Below the pieces are notes generated by a model that worked only from the letters and a program-made list of their open reading frames with translations, made no database searches and had not been told where the DNA came from. DNA of 64,000 nucleotides, taken from contig NC_089190.1 of assembly GCF_947507565.1 (NCBI RefSeq), forward strand, positions 1,736,001 to 1,800,000, given 5' to 3'. Below are positions 56,020 to 64,000 of this stretch, in pieces. The stretch is from Oscarella lobularis (Eukaryota > Porifera > Homoscleromorpha > Homosclerophorida > Oscarellidae). A program made the translations under genes and the position numbers. Positions within the stretch are counted from its first letter, which is position 1. Every line of letters starts with the position of its first letter.

Positions 56020-56950
56020 AGCAAATTAGTTCTCGCTGAGTCTGCATGTGCATTCAAATTGTTCCCGGTGACTGTGTGTAAAAGGACTTCCCGTCGTTTT
56101 TTCCCGCTGAGTGCCTAAAGTCACCGGTCGGTTTAATTTTTGTATTTTTCCTGTAACAGTCCCACTAACTGTGATAGCCTACCTTCGCGCAAATTAGTTC
56201 TCGCCGAGTCTGTGCATACAAATTGTTCCCGGTGACTGTTAGTTGGATTGTTAACCGACCGGTCACTTTAGGCAGTCAGCGGGATACAACACAGTCAACG
56301 GGAAGTCTTTTTATTCACAGTTACAGCCTACCTTCGCGGCAGACTGCATGCACATATTTGATTAAAAAATAGTTCTTGCTGAGTGTATTCCCAAGGCCGA
56401 CGTCCCAGCCGCTGAACGTGTAGCAAAAGAGAGAGATCTTTCTGAAACACACGGTGTACATGCACGCCTTTATGCAACCTGTTACCGCTAAAAGCGTAGC
56501 AAATCTGTTTCCCGCTTACTCTGCAGCCGAATACCTGCATATTCGTTGATAATCGTGCAATTCTTATGATTCCCGCTGATCATGCAGAGTTGCCAACACA
56601 TACCTAGTTCTTGCTTACTCTGTGCATGCAAATTTTTCCCGGTGACTGCATGTGTTGAAAAGACTTCCCTTTGGCTTTGTTGTTTCCCGCTGACCGCCTA
56701 AAGTGTTCGGTGTCATTTGTATACATGCATACACTGGTATACTTCTTCACTAACTGTTGTAGCCTACCTTCGCGGCCTCCGGCAGCTAGGCAGTAGTTGA
56801 AAAAAATTCTTTTCTGAAACAGAGTGTGTACATGCACGCCTTTATGCAACCTGTTCCCGCTACTGCCAATTCAATAATAGTTCTGGTACTGCCTTTTCAA
56901 AAATAGTTCTCGTTGAATGTTCGTAGGTACAGCTAACTGTCAAAATCCCA
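56020..56950. repeat. Dispersed repeat cluster with a palindromic element
   Basis: CAAATTAGTTCTCG with CAAATTGTTCCCGGTGACTG occurs at 56021-56080 and 56189-56238, and a fragment recurs near 56630. Arms TTCCCGCTGAGTGCCTAAAG through GTCACCGGTCGGTTT (56101-56135) and their reverse complement (about 56250-56285) enclose about 115 bases, as in a foldback MITE. GTGTACATGCACGCCTTTAT is present at about 56454 and about 56826. Confidence 0.7.
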
Positions 56951-57189
56951 CTGAGTACTAATACAGTAGCTGCAGATTATCGGCGTAAAATCAATCATGC
57001 GGCACGATTACCAAAAGCCTTTGGGCAATATTTTGACAATTTACGCGCCATGATTTCTCGCTATCAATTCAGGAAGATGGCACTGCGGTCAAATATTTCT
57101 TTCCCTTTCCTTGAAAATCAGTAGGTTTTGCGAGCGCATAGACGATTGAGGCGTTGGAATTTGCTATCTACTAAATGGTTTGTAGACGT
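56951..57189. other. Spacer, nothing recognised
   Basis: No repeat, RNA gene or coding exon identified. Confidence 0.3.
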
Positions 57190-57690
57190 CCCGTATGCGA
57201 CGCAAAGGGTTCGGAGAGACCCTCGAAGGGGGCCCCGCGTCGCGAAGACTTCGACAACGGGAGAGAACGCACCAAAAGACGCGCAAGGAGAGTCCGCGTC
57301 ACGATTGCGGACGATTACGAAGCCGCGAGCGAGACGACGGGCGATGGCACGGGCGATCGAGACGCCGAAAGGAGCCCCGTCGTGGCCAAAAACCCGACCG
57401 CACGCTTAAAAAGACGCGCAAAAAAGGTCCGCGTCACGATTGCGGAGCCGCGCGCGAGACGACGGGCAATGGCACGGGCGATCGAGACGCCGAAAGGGGC
57501 CCCGTCGCGCCAAAAACCCCACCACGGTATATAGAATCTTCGTCGAAGCAGGGAGAGAACGTCGGCAAAGCCGCGCGCCAAGCCGCCTCGGAGCGTATCG
57601 CGAAACAAATGACGGCGGCCATGTTTTGTCCAAGATGGCGTCGCGCATTATAATGATAGAGAAGAAAGACTGTATGTACACCATTTAAAA
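57190..57690. repeat. GC-rich duplicated block
   Basis: A segment beginning AAGACGCGCAA, through CCGCGTCACGATTGCGGA, GACGACGGGC, ATGGCACGGGCGATCGAGAC and GCCGAAAGG, occurs at about 57276-57380 and again at about 57411-57505. The frames through it are Arg/Gly-rich and low complexity on both strands, so I do not call a gene. Confidence 0.65.
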
Positions 57691-58002
57691 GTTAAAGTCA
57701 TCTAACTCACTGAGGCCCCACGATTCTCGACCAAAATTGCTGAAGTGTCAATCGGATGCGGTCAGGGAGCGGAGTACATTCGCAATTAACCTAATAAATT
57801 TCTGGCAAAGCCCTTGCTCAATTCCAAGACATCCTGAGGATGTGATGGCATTTTTTTTGACAGCTGTTACATACCAATACCGAATACTTTACATACATTT
57901 AATACCAACACTTGAAGTCCAATACAAAAAGCCACACATAACTGACAGGCAAAAAAAGGGAAATGAACCAAACACGCACTCTCAACACCTAATAATCCAT
58001 AA
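57691..58002. other. CDC42 3' flank
   Basis: Probably the 3' UTR of the minus-strand CDC42 gene. No other feature. Confidence 0.4.
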
Positions 58003-58830
<828 letters not shown>

Positions 58831-59223
58831 GATGCGATTCGCGTTTGTTGCTGCGTGTCCTATGAAAGGGAAAAAGGAACGGGCGACGTTCCGTTAGCTG
58901 TGGGCGGACCCGAAAACGCACAGGATGGAGGAAAATGGCGATATTCGAGCAAAGAAAAGCGTCGCGAGACGCGCGCGAGAAGCGTGTGCGACGTCGACGC
59001 CTGCTACGTACCGTTTGGAGGCGACTGAGAGGCGACTTGGTTGATAGGACAAACAGGATCACACGATAGCGCGGCACAGCGGAGGAGAGTCGGCCCGTGC
59101 TTTTATACTGGGGCGAGGCTCGGACGAGTTGCGCCTGCGCGGGCACGCAATCTATATATAGAAATGGCGAGCTTTCGGGTTATTTTCGGCGGTTTGTACA
59201 ATGAGCAAGTTTCGATTTGAGTT
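58831..59223. promoter_or_regulatory. CDC42 upstream region with palindromic TATA-like site
   Basis: TCTATATATAGA at about 59149-59160 is a palindrome that could serve as a TATA box. On the minus strand a strong donor-like AAACG/GTACGT lies near 59009-59014, so a non-coding first exon and 5' UTR intron are plausible. Confidence 0.4.
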
Positions 59224-60272
59224 CTACGCGTTTTTTGATGACGAATATTCGTCGAAGTTGGCTTGTTCGAGCTCGGTCATGACCCTATTCAAAGCGTAGA
59301 TCTAAACAAATACAAATTAGAATATGGCCATATGGAAAGCGTTACCGTTTTCTTCCTACTTCGGCTCGTTGTTGCATTTTCTGTGCCGCTTTTGATTTCA
59401 ATTCGTGTCGCTTGAGCGAGAGACGCAAGGCTTCCTCTTTTCGCTGTTCCACTTCAGCCGCCCTTTGTTCTACAAAGAGACCGTCCACGCCCACGCGCGC
59501 GAAACCCCATTACACGGAAACGCTTTACATAAACAATAAATGAATCTATACCCAGTCGATTAAGTCGAGCTTTCACGAGTCTTTGACTCTATAAAAACAA
59601 ACGTTTAGAGAACCCCGTCGCTCTCGCTGAAGTAACGGCTCACTCTTATGTCGGACAGGCAGGAGACGTATTCAAACCTCAAAAGATGATCTAACAACCG
59701 CCAAGATATAATAGCGGGAACATTGCGGTACTGATGACTGTACCTGGCGTGGGCGTAGCCGGCGGCGCAGCCGGAATACCGATCATCATTTCAGACTGCC
59801 TTTCCGATTGGTAAATTTTAACTCGACAACTTCCGGCTTTCTCCCGAGTCGACGACGATTTCGACTGTTGCGGCGCCGGCGCGACTTCGAGCATCGAGAA
59901 AGCATTTCTAAGCGTCACATTGACGTCGCGTCGACGCCGTTGCGGCGCTTTCGCGGCGAACGCTTCGACGTTAGATACGGAAATCGATTCGCGGACGTGT
60001 TTTGCTTTTCGGTGCGTCTTTCGAGCGCGTTTCGGCTTTGCCGCAGCGACGCTCGACGTCATACGACGTCGCACGAGTGGCGGAAGGCTCGTCGACGTTT
60101 TCGGCTCGACGCGCGCGCGTCGTCGCGGCGTTTTGGCGAGAAAATCGTAGAGCGTCGCTTTTTCGTCGTTCTCGTCGCGTCTCTCGTGGTGATATAGCGT
60201 TGCCTTAGCACCCGTTATTGAGAATGATGTAAACGAATCGCTCCTGGCGCATAATCGGACGTCGCTAGCCAT
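59224..60272 (-). CDS. Unrecognised basic protein with C-terminal coiled coil
   Basis: Preferred start is MASDVRLCARSDSFTSF (60270-60272). An in-frame upstream extension exists but would run into the MRPL1 promoter and gene. The first exon (to about 59744) encodes a Lys/Arg/Ser-rich, mostly disordered region in which KATLYHHERR and KATLYDFLAKTPRRR resemble a short repeat. 3' exons give RFEYVSCLSDI, SQRLVKARLNRL, a helix EQRAAEVEQRKEEALRLSLK with HELKSKAAQKMQQRAEVG, and YALNRVMTELEQANFDEYSS, ending SKNA and TAG (59224-59226). Real gene status is supported by four consistent short introns and the helical 3' exons. Function unknown; the composition would suit a microtubule- or nucleic-acid-binding protein, which is a guess. 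Confidence 0.65.
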
Positions 60273-60352
60273 ATTTTGGGCTTGATTTCCTTCTGTGTAG
60301 CAACGCCCAAACACAGCGCGCGTTATAACCCGGTTTCGCTCCCGTATCGAGT
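60273..60352. promoter_or_regulatory. 80-base head-to-head interval
   Basis: Separates the start codons of the unknown minus-strand gene and MRPL1. CpG-rich (AACACAGCGCGCGTTATAAC) with no TATA box. Must drive both genes. Confidence 0.45.
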
Positions 60353-61353
60353 ATGTCGCACTCCTTCGGTTTGCGAGCGCTTCGTCTCGTTCCAAGGCGT
60401 TTTGTGAAGCGATCTCCACTTCCCGTGGCCGATGATAGTCAGGTGTATTTGCTAAATCAGCGTTCGAAGCCGATTTATCCATTCGAAGAGGCTTTGCGAG
60501 CCCTTCGACGTTACGCCGTTCGTCCCATGGACGAAACCGTCGAAATTTCACTACAGTTGAACATGCGCATAAATAAAGTAAGCGTAAATTCATAAAAAAG
60601 CATACGAATTCCAAGATACGCGCTAGAAAACGAAAAGAGGAGCATTCCAAGGAATGGTTCTCCTACCTCATCCGCTTAAAAAGAAAAAGAAAATTATAGT
60701 TTTTGCAGAAGTAAAGGCATAATCCAATTTTTTGAAAAACATAGAAATATTGAGTAGGATGATTTGGCAATGGAAGCTAAAGAAGCTGGGGCTTCGATAG
60801 TAGGAGGAAAAGATCTAATAGCACAAGTAACGATAAATGATATTGATTATAAATTAAAAATTAAAATTGATTTTTTTAGATTCAGTCTAAGCAGATTAAG
60901 TTCTTTGATTTGTGCCTGTCTTCCGAGTCAATGTATGACCAAGTGAAGCCCCTTCAGCAGCACCTCAGGGCAAAGATGCCTCATCCAAGGCGAGGCACTG
61001 TCACAGACGATCTGGCCGAAAAGGTGTTGCAGCTTAGACGCGAGCAAGAATACAAGGTCGACAAGGAAGGCAATCTCAATGTAGCAATTGGAAAAGTTCA
61101 GTAGGAGAGAGAAAAAAATCGGATTATTAATTTTTTTGCACTGTAGTTGAGTTTTCCTGATGATGTCATCTTGGAAAATAGTCGCTGTCTACTTCAGGCT
61201 GTAGATCAGCATAAGAAAATAAAAGGTAAGTGGATCAAGTAGCCATGATTCCGGTATATGGAGATTTCTAAAGGCTCGTTCTTTCTATCTGCTGTGCTAA
61301 CGTCGACGTATGGGCCTGGCTACTACATAGCATTGTCAGACTTAATCAATTAG
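60353..61353 (+). CDS. MRPL1: Mitochondrial ribosomal protein L1
   Basis: Large-subunit mitoribosomal L1 protein. N-terminus MSHSFGLRALRLVPRRFVKR is Arg-rich without acids, as for mitochondrial import. YPFEEALRALRRYA and ETVEISLQLNMRINK begin the L1 fold; the next exon has FQGMVLLPHPLKKKKKIIVF (bacterial L1: RGTVVLPHGTG-type loop). AKEAGASIVGGKDLIA is the conserved second-domain segment. FFDLCLSSESMYDQVKPLQQ and KMPHPRRGTVTDDL follow. The last exon GSFFLSAVLTSTYGPGYYIA matches the LSSTMGPG-type end of bacterial L1, with TAG at 61351-61353. About seven exons; the short intron after ILEN/LLQAVDQHKKIKG is well defined. Divergent from the preceding minus-strand gene. Confidence 0.9.
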
Positions 61354-61518
61354 CAGATAAATTCAGCATAGGCTATAGACACATTTAGTCTGACGTAAAT
61401 AAAGCTCGCCTACTCCTACACTATACCGGTCGGTAGTCACGTTAGATCACGGTCTGCTCACGCCTTTTGCTCCTCCTCCTTCACTTTCGATATCCCACAC
61501 AATCACACCACTTTTTGT

Positions 61519-63330
61519 ATGGAGGTTCCCGATTGGATCGTTTATGGTCTTCTTATTGGCTTGCCAATAATTTACGTGTTTCTCATTCGCAAGGTAGTGC
61601 AGTCAGAAGCTAGGACGCACGCACGTACCCCACGCAATTGCGTGCCTTTCGCTTTTTCAGACTTTTCTCGAGTATTATCTCTTGTGGCGCATTGCCATTG
61701 GAGCTAAGTACGAATCGATGTCACTGCGTGTCGGTTAGGGACTCCTTTCAGGTCTAGTCATCGAAAAATGGACGTTTCCAATCGAATTCATGCATACGTT
61801 TGCAGAACGAGCCTTCTCGATCACGTTAGCGTTTTTTTGAAGACATTTTAGAAAACGTTTGATGGTCATTTTCATAGGTTTCGGTTTGTGAGTTGTTTCA
61901 GTTGGTCAAAGAAATCGTTTCTGTAAACGATATTAAGTAAGTGGCCATTTGATCATTCGTGCACGCTGCTACGGTGTTTTAATTCATTTTAGAATTGAAT
62001 TCTTTCATTCGGTTTTGCTCAAGTACAAATATGTTGCTCTATTTCGCGAACGGCTCGACGGTTCTTTGAGAGGAATGCTTCTCATAGACAAAGATGAAGG
62101 GCAGATAAAGAACGGAAGAAAGTACAATTGCATCAAGGTAAAAATATTCCTCCTCAAAATCGAACAGAAAGCTAGCTCTTTTGCTTTTCAGATGGGTCTT
62201 GCTTTGTTTACAACTAAATATCGCGGTGGTCCTCTACTGTATTTTGTAGCTGGCTACCATCTACTGAAAGGCTAGAACGCCAATGCTGTCTATATAGATA
62301 TCCATTGATTTCCTATCTCCAGCGTTGCTTCTTCATCCCTTCACTCCCTTGTACGCAATGTACAAGTGCTTCAGTTACAAGAGCTACTTGGTACTCTCTA
62401 CAAGGAAAGTAAATCAGTCATATGATGACCAGCTTTTGTTTAGGCAACTATAAGAACTTGTGCTGAAGTGAGAGATTTCGAGACGTTCACGTGTATGTCA
62501 ACGCTGATATAATAGGTTTACCCAAGACACGATAAAGAGACGCCTGCATGGGAGAAAAGGTAAAGAATGAGCGCCAGCCCTAAGTTTTAATAGCACTGAG
62601 GGACTCTCGTTTTCTCGTTGTATCGACAAGCATTATGAACGATTTTGGGCGATCCATTGCCGAGTCGGAAGGATCAAAATATGACGAGGACAGCTGTATT
62701 ATCATTCGTGAAGTCGCTCGGCTTCATGTAAGTGACTTCCTGTTTTTTTCTAATTGTTTCAGCGTGACTCACCCGGACGGGTAGGATCACGCAGCGCCGG
62801 ACACGCCCGACGCCCGAAAGAATCCTCACAGCAATTTTTTTCTCCAAGCTAATCCTGGCTGGAACAAAGTAGACGATTTTTTATATTTAAATAAGTACAG
62901 GTGACTTTCATTTTTTTAGGGCCATTGCATGGTCATCCTCGCTCGGATAACGTGGGGAAGTTTGGCTGGGCTTGTTTTCCAGGCAATCAAACGACACTTT
63001 CGAGGCAAACAACCTGCTGCTTCGGTGAGAGTTTCAAAGACGAAAATTTGACCGTAGACTCATGAATCATTGAGTGATGATTTTAGGAAAGGACTAAGGT
63101 CAGTAGAGAAAAGCCAGCACTTCGTCGAAGCATGTCTCTCTCCGAGTCTCTTTCAAGCAAGTTAGTGAAAGTTTGGCTGACTGTCCATTCCTTCACTTTC
63201 CTTTTTTCTATTTATTAGACAGTACTATACGGTCGATCCGATTTGGTGTCCTCGCGACAACAGCTTGCCTCTCATTTCTCAGTCGCCAAAAGACGTCGAT
63301 TATTCTCTTTTGGACTTTCCAGATCTATAG
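61519..63330 (+). CDS. Membrane-anchored protein of an unrecognised family, copy 1
   Basis: The first exon encodes a signal anchor, MEVPDWIVYGLLIGLPIIY with VFLIRK. Later exons read LVKEIVSVNDIK, FHSVLLKYKYVALFRERLDG, SLRGMLLIDKDEG, MGLALFTTKYRGGPLLYFVA, LLLHPFTPLYAMYKCFSYKS, YPRHDKETPAWEK, RFLVVSTSIMNDFGRSIAES, DSCIIIREVARL, DHAAPDTPDARKNPH followed by ANPGWNK, then GHCMVILARITWGSLAGLVF. The end is YSLLDFPDL and TAG (63328-63330). It resembles an uncharacterised animal family I have seen in invertebrate proteomes, with the same YPR.xKETPxWE and NPGWxKGHCM signatures. No catalytic motif recognised; an acyltransferase-like role is possible but not shown. About ten small exons. Copy 2 follows 242 bases downstream. 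Confidence 0.7.
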
Positions 63331-63486
63331 ACTTCAAGTGCTTGCTTTCTGACTTTGTTGTTGTGAGCCCTTCTCTCCAAGGCAACGGTAACAATGACCC
63401 TTGACACTTTTGACAAGTACAGTTCTATGTACGGTTTCATTGACCTTCTCCTGTTCCTGTACCACGACGCGCTTGCCGCGAATTAG

Positions 63487-63494
63487 TGACGTCA
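63487..63494. promoter_or_regulatory. CRE palindrome upstream of copy 2
   Basis: Perfect TGACGTCA 78 bases before the start codon at 63572, in the same relative place as the CRE sites near 1270 and 16924. Confidence 0.45.
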
Positions 63495-63571
63495 CGAAAT
63501 CCACAGAGTAAGAGGTCGCACGTTCGTCGCCTGGCACTAGCAGTCGCTCTATTGACAACATCGTCTCTGCC

Positions 63572-64000
63572 ATGAATCTCTTTCTTCCCGATTGGCTGGT
63601 TGCTGTTCTTCTAGTGGTCCTTCCGCTTCTATATCTATTCCGAAAGGTTCGCGACGCGCCCGCCTCTTCTGCTTTCGTTGCGTCTATTCTCTCCCGTTTT
63701 AGACGCTCCAAGAACTCTTTATCCTTTGGGTTGTCGCGCGCGGATTCAAGTAAGCCGGCCCTGCTGGACGTTCAGTGTGCCTGATTCCTGCGGTCGTATC
63801 ATGATAGGAATCGAAAGAGCAAACGCAACCAGAATCTTCACTCGTACATTTGCCGAACGGACCAACTCGATTCGGTGAGATAGAGACGCGATTGGAGCGT
63901 AAGTTTCAGTGCTTATGCGTACATCCGGCGTGCAGCCACCCCGAGTACGTAATAACAGCCTCAGTAGGCCGTAGAGACAGACTTTTTTGGCTAACCACCG
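63572..64000 (+). CDS. Membrane-anchored protein, copy 2 (first exon; runs off the window)
   Basis: The first exon (63572-63646) encodes MNLFLPDWLVAVLLVVLPLL and YLFRK before a donor. Its Pro-Asp-Trp start, hydrophobic stretch and Arg-Lys end at the splice site match copy 1 (PDWIVYGLLIGLPIIYVFLIRK). The rest is intron to the window end or exons not resolved. Tandem duplicate in the same orientation. Confidence 0.65.

Noticed and set aside
57195-57653. Arg-rich plus-strand frames of up to 152 codons
   Set aside because: They overlap a duplicated GC-rich block and are mirrored by equally long minus-strand frames.
60273-60650. N-terminal extension of the unknown minus-strand gene (to 60650)
   Set aside because: It would overlap the MRPL1 first exon on the opposite strand; MASDVRLC at 60272 is a more economical start.

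Overview
This is a gene-dense stretch of an animal nuclear genome. Nearly every gene is split by short GT-AG introns (most about 35-100 nt), flanked by neighbours at tens to a few hundred bases, and many pairs are head-to-head or tail-to-tail. Recognisable genes (chordin, GPR157-type receptors, CDC42, WRAP73, POLR1E, SPCS1, MRPL1, CCDC169, DRC12/CCDC153, ALDH4A1, catalase-related allene oxide synthase-lipoxygenase) are metazoan in character. The compactness, tiny introns, GTCG/CGTCG-rich codon use and the mix of ciliary and BMP-pathway genes would fit an early-branching animal such as a homoscleromorph sponge. That placement is inference; no species was identified.

Layout. 1-3.1 kb: 5' half of mitochondrial P5C dehydrogenase (minus) sharing a promoter with an unknown eight-helix membrane protein (plus). 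3.6-16 kb: two large secreted proteins in tandem (plus), a complete-architecture chordin and a giant protein with VWC, Kunitz, thyroglobulin-1, Kazal and degenerate vWA modules. 16-20.7 kb: an EF-hand gene, two GPR157-like receptors and CCDC169, interleaved and alternately oriented. 20.8-24.8 kb: POLR1E and WRAP73. 25.1-28.1 kb: a minus-strand gene joining three La-motif-like modules to a CCR4-type EEP nuclease. 28.2-30.9 kb: intergenic, with three different repeat structures. 30.9-39.2 kb: two tandem allene oxide synthase-lipoxygenase fusion genes (minus). 39.4-46.8 kb: SPCS1, two more GPR157-like receptors, DRC12, and a ubiquitin-like/transmembrane/armadillo protein. 47.2-55.0 kb: a 7.8 kb minisatellite with a 25-bp unit and higher-order repeats. 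55-57.7 kb: repeat-rich, no convincing gene. 58-64 kb: CDC42, an unknown basic/coiled-coil gene, MRPL1, and two tandem copies (the second cut by the window end) of an unrecognised membrane-anchored family.

Themes. Secreted BMP/protease-inhibitor modules sit side by side; the oxylipin-forming fusion enzymes are duplicated in tandem; GPR157-like receptors occur as two pairs 20 kb apart; and CCDC169, WRAP73, DRC12 and GPR157 homologues are all linked to cilia or centrioles elsewhere. The most unusual single item is the La-motif/EEP nuclease fusion; the tandem AOS-LOX pair and the splice-site-like minisatellite come next.

Limits: exon boundaries were assigned by eye from splice consensus, reading phase and remembered family similarity. 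No database search or transcript evidence was available, so identities rest on motif and architecture recognition.
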